A stretch of 64,000 bases of DNA from JANQIO01 sp043585095 (GTDB taxonomy: Bacteria; Pseudomonadota; Gammaproteobacteria; Pseudomonadales; Halieaceae), in NCBI GenBank assembly GCA_043585095.1, contig CP121321.1:1302001-1366000 (forward strand), given 5' to 3'. Shown one piece after another: positions 18,404-27,147 of this stretch (positions within the stretch are counted from its first letter, which is position 1; each line of letters begins with the position of its first letter). The position numbers and the translations under genes are program-made. A model generated the notes under the pieces. It had not been told where the DNA came from. It ran no database searches and saw only the letters and a list, made by a program, of their open reading frames with translations.

Positions 18404-19753
18404 ATGAGCAACCTGATTTACCCGATCACCAATCTAACCGCCACCGAGCAACTGGTTATTGAGCGGGGCGAGGGTGCCTATGTTTATGATCAACATGGCA
18501 ACGCCTATCTGGAAGGCATGGCAGGTCTGTGGTGCACGGCGCTGGGATACGGCAATAAAGAGATTGCTGAGACCGCGGCCAAACAGATGGAAAAGCTGGC
18601 GTACTCCCACATGTTTGGTGGTAAAACCCATCCTGCAGCGATTGAGCTCGCGGATAAACTGGCGGCGATGGTGCCTGTTGATCAGCCCAGGGTTTTTTTT
18701 GGTAACTCTGGTTCGGATGCCAACGATACGCTTTTCAAAATGTTGCGCTATTACAACAACGCCATCGGCCGCAGCGGTAGACATAAGATAATTGCTCGCG
18801 AGCGAGGCTACCATGGTGTGACTGTGGCCGCGGCGTCGCTGACTGGCCTGCCCGCCAACCACACGCATTTCAGCTTACCTTTTGATGCACTGGGTGTCCT
18901 GCGTACCGGAGCGCCGCATTACTATCGCGACGGTCAGCCTGGAGAATCAGAAGCTGAGTTCGTAGCGCGACGCGCCCAGGAGCTAGAGGCGCTCATTCTG
19001 GCGGAGGGCCCAGAGACGATTGCGGCCTTTATCGCCGAACCGGTAAATGGTGCCGGCGGTGTTGTGGTGCCGCCACCGGGTTACTTTCAGGCGATACAGG
19101 CGGTCCTGAAAAAATACGATATTTTTATGTGGGATGACGAAGTCATTTGTGGCTTTGGTCGCACTGGCGCTGACTTTGGCGCGACCACCTATGGCATCGA
19201 GCCGCAGATGATGACACTCGCAAAAGCTCTGTCCTCAGCCTATATACCTATAAGTGCGGCGGTCATCAGCGGTGAGATGTATGAGGCGATGGTAGAGCCC
19301 AGCGCCCAGGTGGGGGTGTTCGGCCATGGCTACACCTATAGCGGGCACCCGGTTGCCTGCGCCGTGGCGTCCAAGGTATTGGATATTTACCAGCGAGACC
19401 ATATTTTTGAGCGCGCCGCGCAAACGGGTGAATACCTGCAAGAAAAGCTTCGGGGCTTTGCCTCTCATCCACTGGTCGGCGAGGTACGCGGAGTTGGCAT
19501 GATCGCGGCACTGGAGCTGGTTGCAAACCGAGAGACACGCGAGCCCTTTGCGGGAAATGGTATCGGTGCCTATGCGCAGACGCGCTGCCAGGATAACGGC
19601 TTGCTGGTACGGGCGATGGCTGGCAATTCTGTGGCGCTGTGCCCGCCACTGATTATCGACAACCAGCAGGTTGATGAGATCGTCGATAAGTTAGGCCGGG
19701 CGTTAGATGCGACGCTTGACTATACGGTGTCAGAATCGCTGTTGGTCGCCTGA
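18404..19753 (+). CDS. class III (omega) aminotransferase
   Basis: A 449-residue PLP enzyme of fold type I, class III. Marks are NLTATEQLVIERGEGAYVYD, FFGNSGSDANDTLFKM (cofactor phosphate loop), RGYHGVTVAAASLTG, the PLP-binding Asp in MWDDEVICGFGRTG, and Schiff-base Lys274 (TLAKALSSAYIPISA). The YHG plus DEVICGFGRTG pattern matches omega-transaminases acting on amines, taurine-like or beta-amino substrates. The exact amino donor is unknown. The DUF819 transporter gene starts 16 bp after its stop, suggesting one transcript that could pair uptake with transamination. Confidence 0.9.
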   Translation: MSNLIYPITNLTATEQLVIERGEGAYVYDQHGNAYLEGMAGLWCTALGYGNKEIAETAAKQMEKLAYSHMFGGKTHPAAIELADKLAAMVPVDQPRVFFGNSGSDANDTLFKMLRYYNNAIGRSGRHKIIARERGYHGVTVAAASLTGLPANHTHFSLPFDALGVLRTGAPHYYRDGQPGESEAEFVARRAQELEALILAEGPETIAAFIAEPVNGAGGVVVPPPGYFQAIQAVLKKYDIFMWDDEVICGFGRTGADFGATTYGIEPQMMTLAKALSSAYIPISAAVISGEMYEAMVEPSAQVGVFGHGYTYSGHPVACAVASKVLDIYQRDHIFERAAQTGEYLQEKLRGFASHPLVGEVRGVGMIAALELVANRETREPFAGNGIGAYAQTRCQDNGLLVRAMAGNSVALCPPLIIDNQQVDEIVDKLGRALDATLDYTVSESLLVA

Positions 19754-19769
19754 CCGCAGCGGTCCAGGC

Positions 19770-20924
19770 ATGATTGCAGCTAACGATCATCTCGCTGTCA
19801 TGGCCGCGCTGTTCGTGATAGCGGGCCTGGGTTTTCTCGGTGAGCGCACCCGCATTGGTTCCCAGCTAACCGGTGCGGTGATTGCCATACTGTTGGCGAT
19901 TGCGGCGTCTAACCTGGGTGTAATTCCCCACTCGGCAGATGCTTACGGGTTTGTGTTTCGCTTCGTGGTACCGGTGTTGATTCCGTTATTTTTATTTCAA
20001 GCCGACCTGCGGCGCATAGTCTTTGAAACCAGCCGCACGACCATGGCATTTCTGCTTGCGACGACAGGCACCGTAGCCGGTGTGACTCTGGGCGTGCTGT
20101 TGGTCGATCTCGAAGGTTTAGCGGCCGCTGCCGGGCTGAGTGACGGCGCCAGAGATGCGGCGATAGCGGGCTTGTTCGCCTCCACGTACATCGGTGGCTC
20201 TGTTAATTATGCCGCCCTGGGTGACATCACGGGTCTGTCCCGGGATGCTTCGTTTTTCTCGGCGGCGACGGCTGCAGACAGTCTCTTCAGTGCCCTGTAT
20301 CTCGGCATGCTCGCACTGTTGCCTGGATGGCGTTGGTTGGCGCGGCGCTATCCGCAGCGCGATCACAGTGATGCTGGCGCGTCCGCCCAGACAGCAAACG
20401 CTATGCCTACCGCGGCCTCGCTGACGCTGGGACTGGCGACAGCGCTATCCATCGTTGCCGTCAGCGATTTGGTGATAGTGAGATTCGATATATCCGACTG
20501 GCGTTATGCGGTGATCAGTGCCATCACGCTGGTGCTGGCTACTGCAATACCCAGGCTCCCCCAGCTACTGGCCGGAAGCTTTGAGTTGGGTGTAGGCCTA
20601 TCGTTTGTCTTTTTTGCCGCGATTGCGGCGGGAGCAGATGTCTACGCAATGATTGCTGTAGCGCCCCAACTGACAGTGCTGGTGCTGATACTTCTATCTG
20701 TACACCTGGTGTTTATTCTGGTTGTGGGTCGCTGGCTCAAGTTGAGCTTGCCGGAGCTGATAACTGCCTCCAATGCCGCCGTGCTGGGTGCGACGACGGC
20801 TCCAGCATTGGCCGCCACGCGCGGTTGGACGGCCCTGGTGACGCCAGGCGTCCTGGTTGGCGTATTGGGTTATGCGTTGGGCACCTTTATCGGCACCGCG
20901 CTGTTCAAGTTCTGGCCGTTTTAA
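19770..20924 (+). CDS. DUF819 family integral membrane protein
   Basis: A 384-residue protein with about ten hydrophobic helices. It has the DUF819 (YjcL-like) layout: GERTRIGSQLTGAV, FRFVVPVLIPLFLFQADLRRI, then FASTYIGGSVNYAALG and late SNAAVLGATTAPALAA. The fold resembles bacterial secondary transporters and substrates are not known. ATG 19770 follows the aminotransferase stop by 16 bp and is preferred over the upstream in-frame start at 19707, which lies inside the aminotransferase gene. Its stop converges on the dehydrogenase at 21004. Confidence 0.88.
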   Translation: MIAANDHLAVMAALFVIAGLGFLGERTRIGSQLTGAVIAILLAIAASNLGVIPHSADAYGFVFRFVVPVLIPLFLFQADLRRIVFETSRTTMAFLLATTGTVAGVTLGVLLVDLEGLAAAAGLSDGARDAAIAGLFASTYIGGSVNYAALGDITGLSRDASFFSAATAADSLFSALYLGMLALLPGWRWLARRYPQRDHSDAGASAQTANAMPTAASLTLGLATALSIVAVSDLVIVRFDISDWRYAVISAITLVLATAIPRLPQLLAGSFELGVGLSFVFFAAIAAGADVYAMIAVAPQLTVLVLILLSVHLVFILVVGRWLKLSLPELITASNAAVLGATTAPALAATRGWTALVTPGVLVGVLGYALGTFIGTALFKFWPF

Positions 20925-21003
20925 CCGCCCATTCTTACAGCTTGTGTCATTGCAGCTTATACACCTGCAATCCGATTAATGGTGGCTAAATTTTAGTGGA
21001 TGA

Positions 21004-21930
21004 CTAATACCCGCGTTCAAAATCCACCTGATAGGCGAGGGGTTGTCCTTGTTGGTATCGGGCAAGGTTATCGCGGAACACATCGATAATGGCGTCGACG
21101 GGAGTGGGGGCGGCGGTATGGCTGGTTAGCGTAAGCCCCTCGGTGTGCCACAGTGGGTCGCTCGGTGGCAGGGGTTCGGTCACCAAGACATCCAACACGG
21201 CGTGACGCAGCTTGCCAGACGCCAATGCCTGCAAAAGCGCTGGCATGTCGACCGCGTTCCCCCGTCCTGCGTTGATAAGGATGACGTCGGCTGGGAGCGC
21301 CTCCAGCAAGTGCTGATCGATAAGCCCGTCGGTCTGCTTTGTGTCGGGCAGCAGTGCTACCAGGTAGTCAAGATCTCTGGCGAAAGAAAGCCGGTCAACG
21401 TTGGCATAGCACCGCAAAAATTCCGGTGGTGTTTGGCCGCTGGTATTCAGCCCGATGCATTTCATATCCAGCGCCGTCGCGGCGCGTGCAACCGCGCGGC
21501 CGATGGACCCCGTTCCCATAATGCCAAGGTGCTTGCCGCTAACGCTGCCCTCTGGACGATTAGTCCAAGCCGTGGCCAGACTGTGGTGGGGGATATTGCG
21601 TTCCAGGGCGAGCAGCCAACCCAGCACATACTCGGACATGGCGGGCCCAAACAGGTCTTTGACGCCGGTCAGCAAATAATCCTTGCGCTCGGCCTTGATC
21701 AACGGCGTGACGCCTGCCCAGCTCGACTGCAGCCAGCGTAAAGCCGGACACTCCGGGAGCAGCGGTGCCAGCAAGTCCGGGGCGCCAAACAAGATTTCTG
21801 CCGTCTCGCAGTGCTTTAGAGCTTCCGCCGTCGTGGCGGCATAGCGCAGGGAGACGCCGTCCAAAGGCCTGGCAGACAGCAAGTCCCGATAGGCCTGTGC
21901 GTGTTGCGATACAACAAGAACCTGGAGCAT
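21004..21930 (-). CDS. D-isomer-specific 2-hydroxyacid dehydrogenase
   Basis: A 308-residue NAD(P)-dependent oxidoreductase. The Rossmann motif GIMGTGSIGRAVA and the catalytic trio Arg (INAGRGNAVD), Glu (VTEPLPPSDPLW) and His (LTSHTAAP) are present. It resembles the glyoxylate/hydroxypyruvate reductase A subgroup; substrate is uncertain. ATG 21930 (MLQVLVVSQHAQ) begins the first strand, whereas the longer frame to 22119 adds 63 Pro/Ala-rich residues without family resemblance. Confidence 0.9.
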   Translation of the reverse strand: MLQVLVVSQHAQAYRDLLSARPLDGVSLRYAATTAEALKHCETAEILFGAPDLLAPLLPECPALRWLQSSWAGVTPLIKAERKDYLLTGVKDLFGPAMSEYVLGWLLALERNIPHHSLATAWTNRPEGSVSGKHLGIMGTGSIGRAVARAATALDMKCIGLNTSGQTPPEFLRCYANVDRLSFARDLDYLVALLPDTKQTDGLIDQHLLEALPADVILINAGRGNAVDMPALLQALASGKLRHAVLDVLVTEPLPPSDPLWHTEGLTLTSHTAAPTPVDAIIDVFRDNLARYQQGQPLAYQVDFERGY

Positions 21931-22024
21931 TGTTTCAAGTATCCATACCAGAGCTACCGCGGGGCTTCCCAGCGGCCTGAAGTGTGCTGATACTAGAGCA
22001 AAGCAAGGCGTGATTGGAGTGCAG

Positions 22025-22888
22025 ATGGGATTAACAACGGACAGAGTCGTGGTGGTTACCGGTGCCAGCCGGGGTGCGGGCAAGGGCATCGCCTGTGCGC
22101 TGGGCGCAACGGGTGCCACGGTCTATGTAACGGGGCGCACCCAGCAGGAAGGTGATGCAGCCTTACCGGGAACGGTGTTTGCCACCGCCGAGGCGGTTAC
22201 TGCCGCCGGCGGCAAAGGTATCCCCGTCACCTGTGATCACAGTGATGACAGTCAGGTGGCGGCGCTATTCAAGCAGGTTGAGGAGGAGCAGGGCCGGCTC
22301 GATATCCTGGTTAACAACGCAACAGCGCTGCCGGAAGCGATTACCCAATCGGGTCCGTTCTGGGACAAGCCCCTGGATATGACTTGCTTGTTTGACGTCG
22401 GCATGCGGTCACACTACGTGGCGGCTTACTATGCTGCGCCTCTGTTGGTAGCGGCCGGCGCTGGCCTGGTGGTGCAGACATCGTCCTTTGGCGGACGTAT
22501 CTACATGCACGGTCCTGCTTATGGAGCAGGCAAGGCGGCAGTGGACAAGATGGCTCACGACATGGCTTATGACTTTAAGCCGCACAATGTGGCCGTGGTT
22601 TCGTTGTGGATGGGTTTGTTGCTGACGGAACGAACACGGGCGGTTTTCGATGCCCAACCGGAGCTCTACAGCGATTTGGCGGCTACAGCCGAAACGCCAG
22701 AATTCACCGGTCGTATCATTGACGCGCTGGCCCGTGATCCAGCGCTGATGGAAAAGTCCGGCAAGGTGATGATTGGCGCCGAGCTTGCCGACCATTACGG
22801 CGTGCAAGACCTCGAGGGGCGGCAGCCGCCGTCGCACCGCCCATTCTTTGGAGCACCCACGGAATTTGGTGATGCTGTGGTCGAATAG
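22025..22888 (+). CDS. SDR-family oxidoreductase (DHRS1-like)
   Basis: A 287-residue short-chain dehydrogenase. The cofactor motif is TGASRGAGKGIA, NNA is in DILVNNATALPE, and Tyr-x-x-x-Lys is in AYGAGKAAVDKM. The length, the inserted GDAALPGTVFATAEAV region and the C-terminal extension resemble DHRS1-type proteins. ATG 22025 has a GGAG five bases upstream. It precedes the HsaA-like gene by 140 bp, an AT-rich gap. A role in the adjoining aromatic/steroid-type catabolism is inferred only from position. Confidence 0.88.
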   Translation: MGLTTDRVVVVTGASRGAGKGIACALGATGATVYVTGRTQQEGDAALPGTVFATAEAVTAAGGKGIPVTCDHSDDSQVAALFKQVEEEQGRLDILVNNATALPEAITQSGPFWDKPLDMTCLFDVGMRSHYVAAYYAAPLLVAAGAGLVVQTSSFGGRIYMHGPAYGAGKAAVDKMAHDMAYDFKPHNVAVVSLWMGLLLTERTRAVFDAQPELYSDLAATAETPEFTGRIIDALARDPALMEKSGKVMIGAELADHYGVQDLEGRQPPSHRPFFGAPTEFGDAVVE

Positions 22889-23028
22889 TAAGCGATAAAG
22901 CACTTTATAAAAATAGTGCAAGCACCTGATATATATAATAAAAATCAAATTAGCCCAAACGAGTGATGCTGGGGCTATTGCAACAGGCTGTAATGCGCTC
23001 AGTTGGGGTTCAACCGGGGATAAAAATT

Positions 23029-24246
23029 ATGACAGCACACCAACCAATTCCAGTAGATGGCCTTTATGGGCTCGGCTCACCTCGCGCACAGCAGCTTCTA
23101 GAGGCCGCGCGGGCATTGCATCCAGTCCTTCGCGAGCGGCGCGCTCAGTGTCGCGCTGACCGCAAGGTGCCTGAAGAAACCATTCAGGACTTTCAGGACG
23201 CTGGGTTCTTTAAAATTCTGCAGCCAGAACAGTACGGCGGCTATGCCATGGACCCGCAGGTGTTTTATGCGGTAGGTCTGGAGATTGCCAAGGCGTGTAT
23301 GTCCAGCGCCTGGGTATTGGGGGTGGTCGCTGTGCATAACTGGCAGCTCGCGCTTTTTGATGACCAGGCAGCCAAAGATGTGTGGGGCGAAGACCCCTCT
23401 GTGCTGATTTCATCGTCCTACGCGCCTGTCGGCAAGGTGACGCCGGTTGATGGCGGCTACCGCCTCAGCGGACGCTGGAGCTTCTCCAGTGGCTGCCAGC
23501 ACTGTAAATGGGTGTTTGTTGGAGCCGTTGTGCCAACTGAGGATGCGCCCTTTGATATGACGAACTACCGGACCTTCCTGGTGCCGATCGAAGACTATGA
23601 AATAGTCGACAACTGGGACACGGTCGGCCTGCAGGGCACGGGCAGCCATGACGTCGTCATTGACGATGTATTCGTGCCTGAGCACCGCACGCACAAGGTT
23701 GTTGACGGTTTCAACTGCGATAACCCCGGTAATGCCGTCAACACAGCGCCTCTGTTCCATATGCCGTTTATGCAGGTGTTCGTGCGGGCTGTCTGCACGG
23801 CGTCTCTGGGTGCGCTGGAAGGTCAGTTAGAGGCGTACACCGAGGTCGCCACGAAACGCGTCGCAGGCCCTGTGCCAATGCGCGATGACCCATTCGCTCG
23901 CCAAATCGCGGCGCAGGTAAAGTCAGAAATTGAGCAGATGAAGTTGGTTATGTACCGCAACTTTGACGAGATGATGGCCTGCACCCGCGCGGGTGAACCA
24001 ATAGAGATCGAAGATCGCGTCCGCTACCGCTATGACTCAGCCATCGTAGCCGATCGCTGCGTCGAGCTGTCCGGCAAAATGCTTAAGGCCGTGGGTTCTT
24101 CCGGTATTCGCAATGGCAGCCCGGTTCTTGAAAACCACCTGGATATCCTGGCTAGCCAGGCACACGTGGCCAATCACGCTACGCCGTTTGCGATCAACAT
24201 GGGCGGCGTGCTGTTAGGTCAGGAAAACGCAGACCTGGGGCTCTGA
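23029..24246 (+). CDS. flavin-dependent monooxygenase of the HsaA type (acyl-CoA dehydrogenase fold)
   Basis: A 405-residue protein with the acyl-CoA dehydrogenase fold. Motifs such as DAGFFKILQPEQYGGY, SSAWVLGVVAVHNWQLALF, SGRWSFSSGCQHCKWVFVG and GTGSHDVVIDDVFVPEHRT match the oxygenase component of two-component flavin monooxygenases (HsaA in steroid ring degradation, and phenol/indole relatives). It would hydroxylate an aromatic ring using reduced flavin from a separate reductase, and no such reductase is seen in this window. ATG 23029 follows a GGGGA ribosome-binding site. The HsaD-like hydrolase starts 4 bp after its stop. Confidence 0.85.
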   Translation: MTAHQPIPVDGLYGLGSPRAQQLLEAARALHPVLRERRAQCRADRKVPEETIQDFQDAGFFKILQPEQYGGYAMDPQVFYAVGLEIAKACMSSAWVLGVVAVHNWQLALFDDQAAKDVWGEDPSVLISSSYAPVGKVTPVDGGYRLSGRWSFSSGCQHCKWVFVGAVVPTEDAPFDMTNYRTFLVPIEDYEIVDNWDTVGLQGTGSHDVVIDDVFVPEHRTHKVVDGFNCDNPGNAVNTAPLFHMPFMQVFVRAVCTASLGALEGQLEAYTEVATKRVAGPVPMRDDPFARQIAAQVKSEIEQMKLVMYRNFDEMMACTRAGEPIEIEDRVRYRYDSAIVADRCVELSGKMLKAVGSSGIRNGSPVLENHLDILASQAHVANHATPFAINMGGVLLGQENADLGL

Positions 24247-24250
24247 TCCG

Positions 24251-25108
24251 ATGACCGCTGATTCATCTGCTGCACCCGTTATGAACGGTGTACTGCCAGA
24301 ACATAAGTACGCCGATTGCGCTAACGGGCATCGCATGCACTACATTGATGAGGGCGAGGGCCCCGTCGTGTTATGGCTGCACGGTTCAGGACCTGGCGCC
24401 AGCGGCCACAGCAACTTCAAGGGCAACTACAGCGCTATCGCGGCTGCGGGCTATCGGTCTATCGTGCTGGATATTGTTGGCTTTGGGTTTTCCGACAAGC
24501 CAGAAAACGAAACCTACACACTGGACTTTTTTGTCGAGTGTGTATCGCAGTCTCTGGATGTCATTGGCGTTGATAGTGCCATTGTGGTGGGTAACTCGCT
24601 GGGTGGTGCGATCGCTATCGGTCTGGCACTCGCAGAGCCCGAACGTGTCGAAAAGCTCGTGCTGATGGCACCCGGCGGACTCAGCCCCATGCCCGAGTAT
24701 CAGCAGATGCCAGGCATGCAGAAGATGTTTTCAGTCTACGGCTCTGGCGAACCCGTGACTCCAGCGGTTATGAAAGAGCTGTTCGCCTACGGTTTGATGC
24801 ATGATCCCAAGCACGCAACAGACGAGCTTGTCGCGGAGCGTATGCAGATCATGGGCCTGATGAACGGTCAGGTAATGTCCTCAATGCAGATACCCGAGCT
24901 GACCGAGCGCTTGCCGGAGTTGCGCTGTCCCGTGTTGGGTTTCTGGGGTCTTAACGAGCGGATGATGCCGGATAGCGGCATCATGAACTTCGCCAAAAAT
25001 TGCTCTCAGCTACGTTTGATAATGGTGTCTGAATGCGGTCATTGGGTAATGGTCGAACACGAAGCATTGTTTAATCGTAGCTGCTTGGACTTCTTCAGCA
25101 ACGACTGA
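24251..25108 (+). CDS. alpha/beta hydrolase resembling meta-cleavage product hydrolases (HsaD/BphD-like)
   Basis: A 285-residue alpha/beta hydrolase. It has an oxyanion-hole HGSGPGA loop (residues 44-50), nucleophile Ser116 in VGNSLGGA, and His264 in ECGHWVMVEH. The acid position, Asp in BphD and HsaD exactly 28 residues before the His, is Glu236 here (GLNERMMPD). It is immediately downstream of the HsaA-like gene, as in hsa-type gene sets, and would cleave a C-C bond in a ring-opened dienoate. The substrate is uncertain and a plain ester hydrolase role is possible. Confidence 0.85.
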   Translation: MTADSSAAPVMNGVLPEHKYADCANGHRMHYIDEGEGPVVLWLHGSGPGASGHSNFKGNYSAIAAAGYRSIVLDIVGFGFSDKPENETYTLDFFVECVSQSLDVIGVDSAIVVGNSLGGAIAIGLALAEPERVEKLVLMAPGGLSPMPEYQQMPGMQKMFSVYGSGEPVTPAVMKELFAYGLMHDPKHATDELVAERMQIMGLMNGQVMSSMQIPELTERLPELRCPVLGFWGLNERMMPDSGIMNFAKNCSQLRLIMVSECGHWVMVEHEALFNRSCLDFFSND

Positions 25109-25257
25109 ACAGCAGCGACCCGGCACTAACAATTGGGCGCTACTAATTAGGCAGTAACGATAGGGCCAGCGTGCAGCGGGCATGGCATACATGGCATAGT
25201 TGGTGTTCAATTGACCCGCGGGCGACTTGCCTGTTCTCACTTAAGCGACCATGATTC

Positions 25258-25300
25258 AGCCGCAGCGACTAGAGCATAGTCGCTGCGGCTTTTTCGTTTT
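25258..25300 (+). terminator. rho-independent terminator
   Basis: A perfect 14-bp stem (AGCCGCAGCGACTA / TAGTCGCTGCGGCT, 25258-25271 and 25277-25290) with a GAGCA loop is followed by TTTTCGTTTT. It lies 150 bp past the HsaD-like stop and probably ends that transcript. Confidence 0.9.
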
Positions 25301-25447
25301 ACGGGGATGCTCCCAGACTTTGCGCGTCACCCGCTTGCTGCCGTCCGAATAGCCGTTTGAATAAGAGTCGGGCCGTTCTGGCAAAAGGCCGCTCACATGG
25401 CAGTGCGCCCACCGCGGCGACATGGCCGTTTATGAGCCGAATCAGCC

Positions 25448-25543
25448 GGGGTGCCCGGCGAGGGACGCCCGGTTAGGGGTGCCCGGCGAGGGACGCCCGG
25501 TCAGGGACGCCCGGTTAGGGGTGCCCGGCAAGGGACGTCAATA
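25448..25543 (+). repeat. GC-rich 28-nt tandem repeat (about 3.5 units)
   Basis: Units at 25448-25475 and 25476-25503 differ at one base. A half-unit lies at 25504-25517 and a degenerate copy at 25518-25543. The shared core is TGCCCGGCGAGGGACG. The block ends directly before the TauE/SafE ribosome-binding site (GGGGAGG at 25544-25550). A frame open through the repeats would give an artificial N-terminal extension of that gene. Confidence 0.9.
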
Positions 25544-25555
25544 GGGGAGGACAAG

Positions 25556-26272
25556 GTGAGTGAGTTTTTCCTGTTGGCTGCCGCCTTTTTGACATCGACG
25601 CTAGCCGCCGTCCTGGGTGCGGGCGGCGGAGTGGCGCTGATTGCTGTGATGCCAGGGCTGCTGCCAGCGCCGGCAGTGTTTCCGATTCACGCGGTGACAC
25701 AATTGGCTAGCAATACAAGCCGCCTGGCGTTGGGCTGGCGTCATATCGACTGGCAGTTGTTGCCTGCCTTCGCTGCTGGTGGCGTGCTGGGTGCTGCGGC
25801 AGGTGCGACCGTGTTTTCGCGCATCAACCTGGACTGGCTTCCTGTGCTGATGGGCCTCGTTATTCTGTGGATTACCTGGAAGCCGCTGCCTTCGCTGCGC
25901 GGTTCGGCGACCTGGGGATTGATGCTACTGGGTTTCTACCAAACCGGACTCGGTATGCTGGTTGGTGCAACCGGCCCGCTGGGGGCCGCCTTATTAGCGC
26001 GGCGTGGCCTTCAGCGAGATGGGGTGGTTGTCAATACGGCGTTTTATATGAGCGCGAACCACGCACTGCGCGTCGGGGCATTTATCTTGATGGGCTTCGC
26101 ATTTGGAGACTACGTTGTGTTGATCACGGGATTGGTAGTGGCTGTTTCACTCGGGTCCTGGCTAGGGACTCGCCTGCGAACGCGAATACCCGAGGGGGAT
26201 TTTAGCCGCTGGTTTCGCTGGCTCATCACGCTGCTAGCACTGCGTTTGATTTTGATGGGTGTGCTGCCGTGA
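25556..26272 (+). CDS. TauE/SafE family membrane transporter
   Basis: A 238-residue integral membrane protein with a TauE/SafE layout: an N-terminal AAVLGAGGGVALIAVMPGLL repeat and a second YQTGLGMLVGATGPLGAALL repeat. There are around eight hydrophobic helices. The family exports sulfite, sulfoacetate or related anions; the substrate here is unknown. GTG 25556 is chosen because GGGGAGG precedes it by five bases; the longer frame back to 25451 reads through tandem repeats. It overlaps rarD by 4 bp. Confidence 0.87.
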   Translation: MSEFFLLAAAFLTSTLAAVLGAGGGVALIAVMPGLLPAPAVFPIHAVTQLASNTSRLALGWRHIDWQLLPAFAAGGVLGAAAGATVFSRINLDWLPVLMGLVILWITWKPLPSLRGSATWGLMLLGFYQTGLGMLVGATGPLGAALLARRGLQRDGVVVNTAFYMSANHALRVGAFILMGFAFGDYVVLITGLVVAVSLGSWLGTRLRTRIPEGDFSRWFRWLITLLALRLILMGVLP

Positions 26273-27147
26273 ATCCCGGTATGTTGGCGGCAGTGTCGGC
26301 ACATCTGGTTTGGGGAGTTGCCCCGCTCTACTGGGTCATGATTCCGCAGGTTGATTCCTTTGACCTGGTGGCGCATCGCGCTCTTTGGGCGCTGTTGTTT
26401 CTGCTGATGATCCTGGCGCTGCTGGGCAGGCTGGGCTCAACATTCAACCAGCTTCGCGAGCGGCGTACACTTACCACTATCGCATGCTCGGCCACGGCAC
26501 AGGCCTGTAATTGGTGTTTGTTTGTCTGGGCGGTGACGCATGATCGCGCCACCGAGGCAAGCCTGGGATATTTTCTACTGCCGCTGGTGAATGTGGCGGT
26601 GGGCGTATTGGTCTTACGAGAGGGAATAGATCGGGCCCAGGGTATAGCCATTATGCTGGCGGTTTTGGGACTTGGGCTGCTGCTGATAGACAACGGCGGG
26701 CTACCCTGGGTTGCCCTGGGCTTGTCGCTATCGTTTGGTACCTATGGCTTGGTTCGCAAGGTGGTCACCATAGGTGCTCTCGAGGGGCTGACCATGGAAA
26801 CCCTGTTTATGGCTCCAGCGGCCATCGCCTGGTTGTGGCACTCCGGGGGCGGCGGGTTTGGCCAACATGGGCTATCTGTAGATCTCTTACTCGCAGGCGG
26901 CGGCGTGCTGACCATAGTACCGCTGCTGCTGTATGTGGCAGCGTCGCACCGCCTGGCGCTGACAGCCATGGGTCTGGCGTTTTATATTGGTCCGAGTATG
27001 CAGTTGCTGGTGGCGGTGTTTATCTTCGAAGAACCCATTCGGCCTGTGCAGCTCACCAGCTTTGCCCTGGTTTGGATTGGGCTAGGTTTCATTATCGCCG
27101 ACACAATACGTCGCGTGCGGCGTATCAAGGTAGTATTGGATGAATGA
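26269..27147 (+). CDS. rarD: EamA-family transporter RarD
   Basis: A 292-residue protein with ten predicted helices and RarD-type motifs: the N-terminal HLVWGVAPLYWVMIPQVDSFDLVAHRALWAL and the EASLGYFLLPLVNVAVGVLVL segment. RarD is annotated as chloramphenicol-sensitive protein, but its substrate is not established. It starts at GTG 26269, overlapping the TauE stop (GTGA), and overlaps the next gene by 8 bp, so four genes from 25556 to 28268 probably share a transcript. Confidence 0.88.
   Translation: MNPGMLAAVSAHLVWGVAPLYWVMIPQVDSFDLVAHRALWALLFLLMILALLGRLGSTFNQLRERRTLTTIACSATAQACNWCLFVWAVTHDRATEASLGYFLLPLVNVAVGVLVLREGIDRAQGIAIMLAVLGLGLLLIDNGGLPWVALGLSLSFGTYGLVRKVVTIGALEGLTMETLFMAPAAIAWLWHSGGGGFGQHGLSVDLLLAGGGVLTIVPLLLYVAASHRLALTAMGLAFYIGPSMQLLVAVFIFEEPIRPVQLTSFALVWIGLGFIIADTIRRVRRIKVVLDE

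Larger units (their letters stand above)
25109..25555. other. 447-bp non-coding stretch with terminator and tandem repeat
   Basis: No gene is supported. The left half ends in a strong terminator (25258-25300) for the HsaA/HsaD-like genes. The right part holds a GC-rich 28-nt tandem repeat (25448-25543) leading into the TauE ribosome-binding site. Confidence 0.7.

Noticed and set aside
25451..25555. N-terminal extension of the TauE/SafE protein through the 28-nt repeats
   Set aside because: The extension is Arg/Gly/Pro-rich repeat translation, and a perfect ribosome-binding site precedes GTG 25556.
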